Source: Peptoniphilus rachelemmaiella
GTDB taxonomy: Bacteria; Bacillota; Clostridia; Tissierellales; Peptoniphilaceae
Direction: 5' to 3'
Length of the DNA stretch: 64,000 nt
Assembly (NCBI RefSeq): GCF_943169845.1
Contig: NZ_CALPBW010000004.1
Coordinates: forward strand, 1-64,000
Shown: piece by piece, positions 21,441 to 30,607 of the stretch
Position numbering within the stretch: position 1 is the stretch's first letter
How the letters are laid out: each line of letters begins with the position of its first letter
Program-made: the position numbers and the translations under genes
Notes under the pieces: model-generated
Told to the model about the DNA's origin: nothing
Seen by the model: the letters and a program-made list of their open reading frames with translations, nothing else
Database searches by the model: none

Positions 21441-22871
21441 ATGAATCTGACCCAATTAAGCGGCTTAGAAACCAGACAACTTTTCCTCGACGGGAAAATC
21501 ACCTGTACGGAATTGGTGGAAGCCTATTTAGAAAACATTAAGCGGGATGACGAGGATTTAAACGTCTTTATTACCGTCACCGACGAGATGGCCCTTGAAA
21601 AGGCCAAGGAGCTGGACGAAAAGCGTTCGAAAGGCGAAGAACTCGGCAAAATGGCCGGCATGGTCGTCACCATAAAAGACAATATCGCCGTGAAAGACGT
21701 GCGCATGACCTGTGCATCGAAAATGCTCGCCGATTTCATCTCCCCCTACGACGCCGTGGTTACCACGAAATTAAAGGCGGCAGATGCCATTATTATCGGC
21801 AAGGTCAATTTAGATGAATTTGCCATGGGCTCCTCCACGAAGACATCCTATTTCGGCACCACGAAAAATCCCGTGGACAGGACCCGCGTCTCCGGCGGCT
21901 CTTCCGGCGGAAGTGCGGCAGCTGTAGCGGCCCATTACTGTTCCATCAGTCTCGGCACCGACACCGGCGGCTCCGTGCGTCAACCGGCCTCCTTCTGCGG
22001 CGTCGTGGGCATGAAGCCTTCCCACGGGAGCATTTCCCGCTACGGCGTGACCTCCATGGCCAATACCTTCGATCAAGTGGGCGTTTTGGCCCACACCGTC
22101 GACGATGTGGCCTATGTTTTGGAAATCCTGGAAGGATCCGATCTCCGAGATGCCACCTGCATCGGCAACGATTCGCTGAAGGCCGAAGCCATAAAAGCGG
22201 CGAAGCCTTTGAGCCAATTAAAGGTCGCCATTCCCGACACCTTTAAGTCTTTCGAAGTGGAAGATTCCGTGCGAGATGCCTTCCAACGCACCGTAGACTA
22301 TATGCGGGATGCGGGGGCACAAATTGAATACGTCCACATCGCCAGCTTGGATTTGGCCATCGCCGTGTACCATATTTTGGTTAACGGGGAAATCGCGCCG
22401 AATATGAGCCGCTTCGACGGCATTTTATACGGATTTATCGCCGAGGATTACGACAACATCGACGAGCTCTACATCAGGACACGCAGCGAAGGCTTCGGCG
22501 ACGAAGTGAAGCGGCGGATCATGATCGGCTCTTATATTATGAGCATGGATCACTCCAAGGAATATTTCGAACATTCTCTGGAAATGCGTCATACCATGAT
22601 GAGCGAATTTAACGAAGTATTCGAAACACACGACGTGATCTTCTGTCCCACCTCGCCGACGGTGGCATTGCCTATCGACAAAAACATGACGCCGGTACAA
22701 ATCTACATGCTGGATTTGTTTACCGTCCCCGTCAACCTTATCGGTACCGGCGGCATCAGCGTGCCCGCATCGACGAAAGACGGTCTTCCCGTAGGGATTC
22801 AAATTATTCCGAAGAAGAGCCACGACAATCAAGCCATTGCCACGGCGAAAGAATTGGAGGGAAATATCTAA
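21441..22871 (+). CDS. gatA: Asp-tRNA(Asn)/Glu-tRNA(Gln) amidotransferase subunit A
   Basis: 476 residues. It is an amidase-signature enzyme that releases ammonia from glutamine for GatB. The Lys-Ser-Ser triad falls at Lys79 (TIKDNI), Ser154 (GGSSGGSAAA) and Ser178 (TDTGGSVRQPA), the same numbers as I recall for the staphylococcal enzyme. AAGGAGG precedes the ATG. It ends in a TAATG overlap with gatB. Confidence 0.96.
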   Translation: MNLTQLSGLETRQLFLDGKITCTELVEAYLENIKRDDEDLNVFITVTDEMALEKAKELDEKRSKGEELGKMAGMVVTIKDNIAVKDVRMTCASKMLADFISPYDAVVTTKLKAADAIIIGKVNLDEFAMGSSTKTSYFGTTKNPVDRTRVSGGSSGGSAAAVAAHYCSISLGTDTGGSVRQPASFCGVVGMKPSHGSISRYGVTSMANTFDQVGVLAHTVDDVAYVLEILEGSDLRDATCIGNDSLKAEAIKAAKPLSQLKVAIPDTFKSFEVEDSVRDAFQRTVDYMRDAGAQIEYVHIASLDLAIAVYHILVNGEIAPNMSRFDGILYGFIAEDYDNIDELYIRTRSEGFGDEVKRRIMIGSYIMSMDHSKEYFEHSLEMRHTMMSEFNEVFETHDVIFCPTSPTVALPIDKNMTPVQIYMLDLFTVPVNLIGTGGISVPASTKDGLPVGIQIIPKKSHDNQAIATAKELEGNI

Positions 22872-24298
22872 TGGGTTACAAGACAATTGTGGGATTGGAA
22901 ATCCACGTCGAATTATCCACGAAGACCAAGGCCTTCTGCGGTTGCGAAAATGCCTATGGCAGAGAGCCCAACACCTGCACCTGCCCGGTGTGCTTGGGTC
23001 TTCCCGGCGCCACCCCCGTGTTAAACAAAGGTGCCGTAGAGCGGGCCATTGAAACCGCCACGGCATTTCATATGCGCATCAATCATAAATCCACTTTCTC
23101 CAGAAAAAATTACTTCTATCCCGACCTAACCAAAGGCTATCAAATCACGCAAACAGACGAAGCGGTGGCCAACGACGGTTATATTGAAATTGAAACGGAA
23201 GAGGGTCCGAAGAAAATCGGCATCCATCAAATTCAATTGGAAGAAGACACGGGCAAGAGCCTGCACACGGAAAAAGGCACCACCCTCATGGACTACAATC
23301 GCTGCGGCGTGCCCTTGGTGGAAATCGTCTCCGAGCCGGACATGGCATCGGGTTTAGAAGCACGGCTCTTTTTGGAAAAACTGAGAAACACCCTGCGCTA
23401 TTTGGAAGTCAGCGACGTGAAGATGGAAGAAGGCTCCTTGCGCTGCGACGTCAATGTCAATATTAAGAACACGGAAACCGGAGAGCGAAGCGCCATTTCC
23501 GAAGTGAAGAATCTGAACTCCTTCCGTGCCGTGGAAAAGGCCATCGACTACGAAGTGGCCCGCCAAATCGAGCTCATGGAAAAGGGCGAGACGGAACTTC
23601 GCGCTACCCGCCGCTGGGACGATGCGGAAAATAAAACCGTGATTATGCGTGTGAAATACACGGCAAGCGACTATCGCTTCGCCCCGGAAGGCGACTTGGG
23701 CCCGCTGTTTATCGACGACGAATGGATCGAAAAAGTGCGCGCGGGCATGGCGGAACTTCCCGATGTAAAGATCGCCCGCTTTATGGACACCTACGGCCTG
23801 AAGGCATACGATGCGAAAGTTATCTGCGGTTCGAAAAAAGTGGCCAACTATTTTGAAGAAGTGGCCAAACACTTTACGGACTACGACATGCTTTCCAATT
23901 GGTTTATGACGGAATTTTTGCGCCGCATTGAAGTCTCCGACGACGGTGAAATGAACGTCCCCTTCGAAGGCAAAGACTTCGCTTACCTTCTGGAGCAAAT
24001 CAAGTCCGGAAAGATCAACAACAATGCCGGAAAGAAAGTCTTCCGCAAAATGTGCGAAGAAGGCAAAAAGCCTGAAGCCATTATCGAAGAAGAAGGCCTG
24101 GTGCAAATCGGCGACGCCTCCGAAATCGAAGCCATGGTGAAGGAAGTCTTGGCGGATAATCCCGAGTCCGTTGAACAATACAAGGCGGGCAAAGACCGCG
24201 TCGTGGGCTTCCTCGTAGGCCAAGTCATGAAGAAAAGTCGCGGCAAGGCCAATCCTCAAATGGCCAACGAAATGCTCGTGAAGTTTCTTAATCAATAA
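22871..24298 (+). CDS. gatB: Asp-tRNA(Asn)/Glu-tRNA(Gln) amidotransferase subunit B
   Basis: 475 residues. It activates the tRNA-bound carboxylate with ATP and accepts ammonia from GatA. Visible are the signature GLEIHVELSTKTKAFC at the N-terminus, a zinc-type cysteine set (C-x-C...C-x-C in the first 45 residues), DYNRCGVPLVEIVSEPD, the helical domain, and the C-terminal YqeY-like tail (KSRGKANPQMANEML) that contacts tRNA. A long reverse-strand open frame covers much of it but has no ribosome site or family features. Confidence 0.96.
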   Translation: MGYKTIVGLEIHVELSTKTKAFCGCENAYGREPNTCTCPVCLGLPGATPVLNKGAVERAIETATAFHMRINHKSTFSRKNYFYPDLTKGYQITQTDEAVANDGYIEIETEEGPKKIGIHQIQLEEDTGKSLHTEKGTTLMDYNRCGVPLVEIVSEPDMASGLEARLFLEKLRNTLRYLEVSDVKMEEGSLRCDVNVNIKNTETGERSAISEVKNLNSFRAVEKAIDYEVARQIELMEKGETELRATRRWDDAENKTVIMRVKYTASDYRFAPEGDLGPLFIDDEWIEKVRAGMAELPDVKIARFMDTYGLKAYDAKVICGSKKVANYFEEVAKHFTDYDMLSNWFMTEFLRRIEVSDDGEMNVPFEGKDFAYLLEQIKSGKINNNAGKKVFRKMCEEGKKPEAIIEEEGLVQIGDASEIEAMVKEVLADNPESVEQYKAGKDRVVGFLVGQVMKKSRGKANPQMANEMLVKFLNQ

Positions 24299-24313
24299 GA
24301 GAGGGCATGTGCA

Positions 24314-24925
24314 GTGGAAAGTGTGATTACTTCGGCCATTACCCAATACGGTTACTTGGCCGTCTTCGCATTGATTTTTATTGAAAATGTGTTTCCGCCC
24401 ATTCCCTCGGAAGTGATTTTGCTTCTCGGCGGCTTCTTTGTCGGGCGGGGCAATCTGTCCTTTCTTCCCACCACCTTGTCGGCTACGGCGGGCTCTCTTT
24501 TAGGGGCCTATATCCTTTACGGCATCGGCCGTTTGGTGCCCACGGTAAAAATATACGACTCTGCCGAGCACGGTTGGATGGGAAAGCTGGGCTTTAAGAA
24601 AAAAGAAATCATGGGCGTGGTGAATACGTTCGAGGACAAGGGAAAGATCCTCGTCCTCGTCGGCCGCTGCGTGCCCGTGGTTCGCAGCTTGATTTCCATT
24701 CCCGCCGGCATGGTATCCATGCGGCTTTCCGTGTTTTCTTTACTCACGGCGGCGGGTTCTTTCGTATGGAATTGCGTGCTTACCTTTCTCGGCTACAAGA
24801 CCGGCGAAAATTGGCACGTGATCCTTACCTATTTGGATTACTACAAATATGCCATCGTAGCCATATTGGCGGTTATCGCCGTCTGCTACTTGATTTGGCA
24901 TTTTAAGCAAAAGGGTGCAGAATGA
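24314..24925 (+). CDS. DedA/SNARE-associated family membrane protein
   Basis: 203 residues from a GTG at 24314, with GAGAGGG upstream. It has the DedA pattern: an N-terminal helix, the re-entrant ENVFPPIPSEVIL segment with conserved Glu and Pro residues, a charged loop, GRCVPVVRSLISIPAGM, and two to three C-terminal membrane helices. Members act as flippases for undecaprenyl phosphate or phospholipids and help maintain proton motive force. Which lipid is moved here is unknown. The stop overlaps the next start (ATGA). Confidence 0.9.
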   Translation: MESVITSAITQYGYLAVFALIFIENVFPPIPSEVILLLGGFFVGRGNLSFLPTTLSATAGSLLGAYILYGIGRLVPTVKIYDSAEHGWMGKLGFKKKEIMGVVNTFEDKGKILVLVGRCVPVVRSLISIPAGMVSMRLSVFSLLTAAGSFVWNCVLTFLGYKTGENWHVILTYLDYYKYAIVAILAVIAVCYLIWHFKQKGAE

Positions 24926-26121
24926 AATATAAACGCATGGAAGAAGCGGTTTTTCTTAACAGGGAAAATCGCTTTATTGCTATGGTAGAAAAAAACAATC
25001 AACCGATTCGGGTCCACGTACCCAATACCGGCCGATGCCGGGAGCTTTTCGTCCCCGGCGTAAAGGTGCTTTTAGAAGGGGCGGACCCCGCGAAAAAACG
25101 AAAGACCCCTTATAGCTTGGTCACGGTTTACAAGGGGGAAAATCCCATAAACATCGACTCCCAGGCCCCCAATCAATTGGCGGCGGAATATTTTGACGGT
25201 GGGCCCTATTTAAAGGGCTTCGGAAAAATTCTCTCCTACAAACGGGAGGTCACCGAGGGGGACAGTCGCTTCGACTTTTACCTCAAGGGCACAGAGGGCG
25301 AGGGCTTTTTGGAAGTGAAGGGCGTCACCTTGGAAGAAGACGGGCTGGCGAAATTTCCCGACGCTCCCACCGTGCGGGGCGCGAAGCATCTCCGCGAATT
25401 AGGCGACATGGCTGCTGAAGGAAAATGCTGCGGCGTGTTATTTGTGGTGCAGATGAAAGGCGTGTGGGGCTTTACGCCCAATGAAGCGATGGATCCGGAC
25501 TTCGCCTCGGCACTGAGAGAGGCGGAAGTGAAGGGGATGAATGTATTCGTCGTGGACACTTCCGTGGACGGTCAGATCATGGCCGTGGACAAGCCCGTGG
25601 TCTATTTCAGCAAAGCACCATTGGATCTCGTGCAGGCGAAAGAAGGGGATTTACCTCGCGTCGTAAACTTTATCGATTCAGCCCGGGCGGCACTAAAGGC
25701 CGACGGCGTGGATCAATGGCAGGGAAAGGACCCCACGCCGGAGGATCTCTTGGAAAATATCAAGGCCGGCTGTTGCTACTTTTTTAAAGACGATGCCGTC
25801 GCGGGTATGGCCGTATTAAAAGAAGGGGCGGATGCGACGTACGATGTTATCGACGGAAAGTGGCTTACCGATGGGGACTACCTCACGATTCATCAATTCG
25901 TTGTCGATAGTGAAAGAAAAGGCGAGGGCATGAGCCGGCGCATGATGGAGCGGATCTTCGCCTATGCAAGGTTTAAGGGCATTCCCGCCATTCGCATCGA
26001 CACCCACGCCGACAATTTCCGTATGCGAGGATTAATCGAGTCGTCGGGCTTTACCTACTGCGGTATCATTACCGTGGCCGACGGCACCGAGCGGGTGGCT
26101 TATGAGCAGGTGATTTTATGA
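24922..26121 (+). CDS. sfsA: SfsA nuclease fused to a GNAT acetyltransferase
   Basis: 399 residues in two domains. Residues 1 to about 225 are SfsA: RVHVPNTGRCRELFVPG, DSRFDFYL, FLEVKGVTLEE, FPDAPTVRGAKHLREL. SfsA proteins are DNA-binding, PD-(D/E)xK-like nucleases of about 230 residues. Residues from about 235 to the end form a GNAT domain: DLPRVVNFIDSARAAL, then the acetyl-CoA-binding VDSERKGEGMSRRMM (R/Q-x-x-G-x-G/A-type loop) and IDTHADNFRMRGLIESSGF. The frame is continuous, and the GNAT part has no ribosome site of its own. The fusion is unusual in my knowledge of the family. It overlaps both neighbours by ATGA. Confidence 0.87.
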   Translation: MKYKRMEEAVFLNRENRFIAMVEKNNQPIRVHVPNTGRCRELFVPGVKVLLEGADPAKKRKTPYSLVTVYKGENPINIDSQAPNQLAAEYFDGGPYLKGFGKILSYKREVTEGDSRFDFYLKGTEGEGFLEVKGVTLEEDGLAKFPDAPTVRGAKHLRELGDMAAEGKCCGVLFVVQMKGVWGFTPNEAMDPDFASALREAEVKGMNVFVVDTSVDGQIMAVDKPVVYFSKAPLDLVQAKEGDLPRVVNFIDSARAALKADGVDQWQGKDPTPEDLLENIKAGCCYFFKDDAVAGMAVLKEGADATYDVIDGKWLTDGDYLTIHQFVVDSERKGEGMSRRMMERIFAYARFKGIPAIRIDTHADNFRMRGLIESSGFTYCGIITVADGTERVAYEQVIL

Positions 26122-27440
26122 AGCGACTACTTTTATCTGCCGGCCATTCCGGCGCGGGCAAGACATCCATTACCATGGGAATCATCGGTGCCCTCATTCG
26201 CCGGAACATGACGGTGGCATCGGCGAAGATCGGGCCCGATTACATCGATCCCATGTATCACCGCGCCCTCGGGGCGTACGGTGTGAATCTGGATCGCCAT
26301 TTGATGGATGACGAGTACATTCTCCACCTCATGGCCCGATTGGAGAAAAAGGACGTCATCGTCATGGAAGGGGCCATGGGTTATTACGACGGCATGGCCA
26401 CCACGACGACGTGTTCGGCGGCGGAGATGGCGAATTTCACGAAGACGCCGACGATCTTCATTGCATCGGGGCGGGGAAAAGGCGCGAGCCTTGGCGCAGA
26501 GCTGCAGGGCTTTTTAAATTACGGGAAAAATACCATTTCAGGCGTGATCTTAAACCACACGAAGCCCGCCATGGCGTCCTACTACGAAAAAATCATCAAA
26601 GAAGCCACGGACCTTCCTCTTTTCGGCTGCATTCCCGATTTGGATCAGGATTTGCCCGAGCGGTATTTGGGTCTAGAGCGGCCGGAGGAGATCAAAAATT
26701 TTCGTGCCTTCGCCGATCAATGGGCGGATGTCGTGGAAAACTACGTGGACTTAGACAAGCTTCTCGCCGCCTGCGAAACGAAATCCGTAGGCCGCGAAAT
26801 GGCGAGGACTCCTCAGCGGGAAAAAATCCCCGTGGCCATTGCGAAGGACGAAGCCTTTTTCTTCTATTACCAAGACGTCCTCGACGATCTTTCCGGGCGC
26901 GGCGTGGAATGGATTCCCTTCTCGCCCCTCACGGATTCTCTGCCGAAGGGGATCTGCGGCGCATACCTTGGCGGCGGCTATCCGGAGCTGTACGAAGAAA
27001 TCCTCGTGAAAAATAAAGCCCTCGGGCGGGATTTAAAGTCCTTTGCGGAAAAGGGCGGCGTCCTTATCGCTGAAGGTGGCGGATTTATGAGCCTTTTGGA
27101 AAAAATCGACGGAAGCACGGCCTTCGGGCTTTTTCCCGGCGAGGCGATAATGACCGACCGACTGCAACACTTCGGCTATCAGGTAATAGCGGCGGAAGAA
27201 GACGGGCTCCTTTTAAAGGCAGGCGAATCGTCGCCCGTTCACGAATTTCACTACAGCGCTGCCGATAATGAGGGTGGGGACCTTCTCATCCAAAAGCCGG
27301 GCGGCAGAGCGAAAAGGCGTACGGCACATCACGAAAAAAATGTTTATGCCGGCTATCCCGAGCTTCACATAAGCGGCAATGAGAAACTGAGAGAAAATAT
27401 TCTGAAGGCATTAAAGGAGGCGACACCGTGGCAGGGTTAA
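26118..27440 (+). CDS. cbiA: Cobyrinate a,c-diamide synthase-like protein lacking the glutaminase cysteine
   Basis: 440 residues. The N-terminal ATP-binding domain has SAGHSGAGKTSITMG and KIGPDYIDPMYH, and the C-terminal class I amidotransferase domain has GAYLGGGYPELY and VHEFHYS. CbiA amidates the a and c carboxylates of cobyrinate using glutamine. The nucleophile, normally in AECGGFMYL, is Gly320 (codon GGT at 27075-27077) in the context AEGGGFMSL. The motif histidine is kept. A one-base change from TGT explains it. The enzyme could use free ammonia or be inactive. The gene is otherwise intact and is followed by cobQ. Confidence 0.9.
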   Translation: MKRLLLSAGHSGAGKTSITMGIIGALIRRNMTVASAKIGPDYIDPMYHRALGAYGVNLDRHLMDDEYILHLMARLEKKDVIVMEGAMGYYDGMATTTTCSAAEMANFTKTPTIFIASGRGKGASLGAELQGFLNYGKNTISGVILNHTKPAMASYYEKIIKEATDLPLFGCIPDLDQDLPERYLGLERPEEIKNFRAFADQWADVVENYVDLDKLLAACETKSVGREMARTPQREKIPVAIAKDEAFFFYYQDVLDDLSGRGVEWIPFSPLTDSLPKGICGAYLGGGYPELYEEILVKNKALGRDLKSFAEKGGVLIAEGGGFMSLLEKIDGSTAFGLFPGEAIMTDRLQHFGYQVIAAEEDGLLLKAGESSPVHEFHYSAADNEGGDLLIQKPGGRAKRRTAHHEKNVYAGYPELHISGNEKLRENILKALKEATPWQG

Positions 27441-28900
27441 TGGTATTGGGCACGGCATCCAACGCTGGGAAGAGCGCCATGGTGGCGGCGCTCCTTCGCA
27501 TTTACGCCAACAGAGGCTACCGGGTGGCGCCCTTTAAGGCCCAGAACATGGCGCTGAACAGCGGCATCACCGACGACGGCTCGGAAATCGGGCGGGCGCA
27601 AATCGTTCAGGCGGAGGCGGCGCGGATTCCAGCCGACGTGTGCATGAACCCCATTCTCTTAAAGCCCACGGCGCCGGGGGTGAGCCAGGTCATCGTAAAT
27701 GGCCGCGTTTACAAAAATCTCGAGACCCGCGCCTATTACGCCGAAAAGAAAAAACTCTTTCCGAAAGCCCTGGCGGCCTACGAATCCTTGGCCCACGAGT
27801 TCGACTTCGTCTTGTGCGAAGGGGCGGGGAGCGCATCGGAGATCAATTTAAAAAGCGTGGACATGGTGAACATGGGCTTTGCCAAGGCGGCGGACATTCC
27901 CGCCATCTTGATCGCCGACATCGATCGCGGCGGCATGTTCGCCTCTGTGGTAGGCACATGGGAGCTCTTCGACGAGGATGAGCGAAGAAGGCTCAAGGGC
28001 ATCGTCGTGAATCGCTTCCGCGGCGACGTGTCGATTTTAGAGCCGGGGCTCAAAATTTTAGAAGAACGCACCGGCGTCCCCGTTCTCGGCGTCGTGCCCT
28101 ACGCCGACGTGCGGTTGGAGGCGGAAGATTCCCTGGCCATGGAATTCCGCGAAACGGATCGTGCATCCGTGGACATCGCCGTGGTTCGCCTGCCACACAT
28201 CTCCAATGTTACCGACGTGGCGCCCTTTCAGATGATGGCCGATGTGTCCGTCCGTGCCATTACGCGAGTGGAAGAATTCGGCAAGCCGGATCTCTTGATT
28301 ATCCCCGGGACGAAAAACACCATGGCCGACTTAAAATGGCTGAAAGAAACCGGGATCTATGCCCGCATCCTGCAACACGCCGAGAGGGGCGGAAACATCT
28401 TTTCCATTTGCGGCGGCTTTCAAATGATGGGAGACACCCTTTCCGATCCGGATGCCGTGGAAAGCGGCGGCATTATGGAAGGGCTCAAGCTCTTTCCCAT
28501 GGACACCGTCTTTTCGAGAGAGAAGAAACAGTGCCGCGTAGAAACGACGATTACCGCATCTGAAGGGCTGCTTAAAAATCTGGAAGGAGAAAAAGTGTCA
28601 GGCTATGAAATCCACATGGGTGAGAGCAAAATAAAAGAGGCGGACGAAATAGGAAGCCTGACGGAATCCGGCGGCATCGCAAAGAACGGCCACCTCTACG
28701 GCACCTACATCCACGGCTTTTTCGACGCACCTCACATGGCCGAGAGGATCGTCGCGGCACTAAAGAAAGAAAAAAATCTGCCGCAGCAAGAGACCATGAA
28801 CTACGCCGCCTTTAAAGACAGCCAGATAGAAAAACTGGCAGCTGTGGTGGAAGAAGCCTTGGATATGAAGAAACTGGATGAAATCTTGGGCTTGTTGTAA
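27428..28900 (+). CDS. cobQ: Cobyric acid synthase (adenosylcobyrinate amide synthase)
   Basis: 490 residues from a GTG at 27428, behind AAAGGAGG and overlapping cbiA by 13 bases. The N-terminal ATPase domain has LGTASNAGKSAMVAALLR and FKAQNMALNS. The C-terminal amidotransferase keeps its cysteine (Cys328, FSICGGFQMMG) and a histidine in TYIHGFFD. It amidates the b, d, e and g side chains of cobyrinate diamide. With cbiA and the hem/cob cluster at 11-14 kb it implies corrin synthesis or late salvage; no other cob/cbi genes are in view. Confidence 0.94.
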   Translation: MAGLMVLGTASNAGKSAMVAALLRIYANRGYRVAPFKAQNMALNSGITDDGSEIGRAQIVQAEAARIPADVCMNPILLKPTAPGVSQVIVNGRVYKNLETRAYYAEKKKLFPKALAAYESLAHEFDFVLCEGAGSASEINLKSVDMVNMGFAKAADIPAILIADIDRGGMFASVVGTWELFDEDERRRLKGIVVNRFRGDVSILEPGLKILEERTGVPVLGVVPYADVRLEAEDSLAMEFRETDRASVDIAVVRLPHISNVTDVAPFQMMADVSVRAITRVEEFGKPDLLIIPGTKNTMADLKWLKETGIYARILQHAERGGNIFSICGGFQMMGDTLSDPDAVESGGIMEGLKLFPMDTVFSREKKQCRVETTITASEGLLKNLEGEKVSGYEIHMGESKIKEADEIGSLTESGGIAKNGHLYGTYIHGFFDAPHMAERIVAALKKEKNLPQQETMNYAAFKDSQIEKLAAVVEEALDMKKLDEILGLL

Positions 28901-28913
28901 AGGGAGGCGACCA

Positions 28914-29576
28914 TTGAAGATACTGATGATCGAAGATGACGAGACCATCGTCTACGGCGTGAAAACTTATCTGGCTCGTTACGACATGGATGTGGTGGCG
29001 GCGAGTCGATTGGGTGATGTGGGCGAAGAGCAAATACGCTCCGCCGATCTGCTCATTCTGGATGTAAATCTTCCCGACGGATCGGGTTTCGATTTTTTAA
29101 TTTGGGTCCGTTCCTTTTCCAAACTGCCCATTCTCATGCTTACGGTAAAAGGCGACGAAGACTATGTCGTGAAGGGCTTGTCTCAAGGAGCAGATGAATA
29201 CGTGGCGAAGCCATTTTCCCTTCCCGTACTGAAGGCGCGAATTGACAATCTTTTCAAGCGACGCGGACCGGAAGAAGAATTGCTGGAATTTAAAGAGCTG
29301 ATCTTGGACAGGCAATCGAAGATGGCAATCTTGCGGGACGATGCAGTGGACTTAAATAGACAGGAATTTGATCTGCTGGCCATGCTATTGGCACATCGGG
29401 GCAGACAATTGTTGCGAAGCCAATTAATCGACGAGGTGTGGGGCTTTGGCGGCGAAGTTAACGATAATACACTCACCGTCGCCGTGAAGCGCCTTCGCAA
29501 GAAGCTGGGACCTTACGGCCATTTTATAAAAACTGTGCGGGGCATGGGCTATTTTTGGGAGGATGGCGATGACTAA
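28914..29576 (+). CDS. OmpR-family response regulator (BceR-like)
   Basis: 220 residues from a TTG at 28914, behind AGGGAGG (28901-28907). The receiver domain has the acidic pair in IEDDET, the phosphoacceptor Asp50 (LLILDVNLPDG), Thr in LMLTVKGD and Lys in AKPF. The C-terminal winged helix has the GGEVNDNTLTVAVKRLRKKL recognition region. The gene is followed by an intramembrane-type sensor kinase and an FtsX-type ABC transporter, the layout of peptide-antibiotic sensing and resistance modules. It probably binds the 30551-30568 repeats. It is only 13 bases past cobQ but functionally unrelated. Confidence 0.9.
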   Translation: MKILMIEDDETIVYGVKTYLARYDMDVVAASRLGDVGEEQIRSADLLILDVNLPDGSGFDFLIWVRSFSKLPILMLTVKGDEDYVVKGLSQGADEYVAKPFSLPVLKARIDNLFKRRGPEEELLEFKELILDRQSKMAILRDDAVDLNRQEFDLLAMLLAHRGRQLLRSQLIDEVWGFGGEVNDNTLTVAVKRLRKKLGPYGHFIKTVRGMGYFWEDGDD

Positions 29577-30534
29577 AAGACAGACTCTGTTGATCCTTTC
29601 GCTGAATCTCGTCCTTTCCATGGTTGTAGTTGCTTTCTTTCCGCGCTTCGATTGGTTGACCGTCGCGCTATTTTTCATGATTAACGCAGGGCTTTACTTT
29701 GCCATCGATCGCTTTGAAGGGAATGCTTCCATGGAAGTTGAAGAGAAGATCGACGACATGATCCGCCTCCTACATAGTTCAGATCCGGAGTCTCGAGTCG
29801 ATGAGGCCGAAGAAGACGATTTTTCTAAGCTGAGAGATGAAATCGTGAAGATGACATCAGAAAATAAGCGCATCGCTCAAGAGGCTGAGAACCGTCGCGT
29901 TCAACTGACGGAGTATACGGAAGATATCGCCCATCAAATCAAGACACCAATTACAGGCACCTTGCTTATGCTGGATCTCATCGACGATGCATCGGACAAA
30001 GAGGCCCTTGAACGTATGGGCCGATCCATGGAGCGCCTCTTGGGCCTTTCCGATGCGCTACTCAAATTGGCGGCAGTGGATAGTGACGTGGTGGCGATGA
30101 AAAAAGAAACGGTAGACGGTATGGAGCTGGCGACATCCGTGGCGGAAGGATTGGAAAGTGCCTTCGGGAGAGAAAAGACCCCTTGCACTATTTATGGCGA
30201 ATCAGTGGCTCTTTATTGTGATAAGAAATGGACCTACGAAGCCCTGTTTAATCTGGCGAAGAACGGCATGGAAGCGTCCAAAGAAAGAGGCATCGCCATG
30301 ACTTTCCTAGAAACCAATGTCTACAAATCCATTGTCGTCGAAGATTTCGGCGAAGGCATGGATCGGGACACCTTGGAACAAGCATTTCGGCGCTTTTATA
30401 AAAAAGATCCCAACACACCCGGCTTTGGAATCGGCCTCCCCATGGCAAGGGCGATTATGAAAAGACAAGGCGGCGATCTCCTCTATACAAAAGGCAAGGA
30501 ATCAAATCGATTTGAGCTGCGCTTTTACGAATAA
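29569..30534 (+). CDS. Intramembrane-sensing histidine kinase (BceS-like)
   Basis: 321 residues from the ATG at 29569, six bases after GGGAGG; the ATG at 29563 abuts the ribosome site. Two N-terminal membrane helices (about 7-25 and 32-48) are joined by a loop of only a few residues, so no extracellular sensor exists. The kinase core has the H-box DIAHQIKTPITG (His122), the N-box NLAKNGMEAS, DFGEGMD and GFGIGLPMARAI. Kinases of this type sense peptides through the partner transporter encoded downstream. Confidence 0.9.
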   Translation: MTKRQTLLILSLNLVLSMVVVAFFPRFDWLTVALFFMINAGLYFAIDRFEGNASMEVEEKIDDMIRLLHSSDPESRVDEAEEDDFSKLRDEIVKMTSENKRIAQEAENRRVQLTEYTEDIAHQIKTPITGTLLMLDLIDDASDKEALERMGRSMERLLGLSDALLKLAAVDSDVVAMKKETVDGMELATSVAEGLESAFGREKTPCTIYGESVALYCDKKWTYEALFNLAKNGMEASKERGIAMTFLETNVYKSIVVEDFGEGMDRDTLEQAFRRFYKKDPNTPGFGIGLPMARAIMKRQGGDLLYTKGKESNRFELRFYE

Positions 30535-30550
30535 ACGAGGCATCGGTACT

Positions 30551-30568
30551 CGGTCACCGACCGGTCAC
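30551..30568 (+). promoter_or_regulatory. Candidate response-regulator operator: two CGGTCAC direct repeats
   Basis: CGGTCAC occurs at 30551-30557 and 30562-30568, starts 11 bp apart (one helical turn), the spacing usual for OmpR-family dimers. The repeats sit in the 73-base gap between the kinase and ABC genes. A TGATATCGT (30576-30584) just downstream may be a weak extended -10, placing the repeats over the -35 zone as for activators. Binding is inferred. Confidence 0.55.
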
Positions 30569-30607
30569 TTTCACTTGATATCGTAGGCTCAGAAAAGGAG
30601 GAACCCT

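Noticed and set aside
23354-24346. A 330-codon open frame on the reverse strand opposite gatB
   Set aside because: It lies wholly opposite a conserved gene, is rich in His/Phe typical of antisense readings, and has no ribosome site or recognisable motif.
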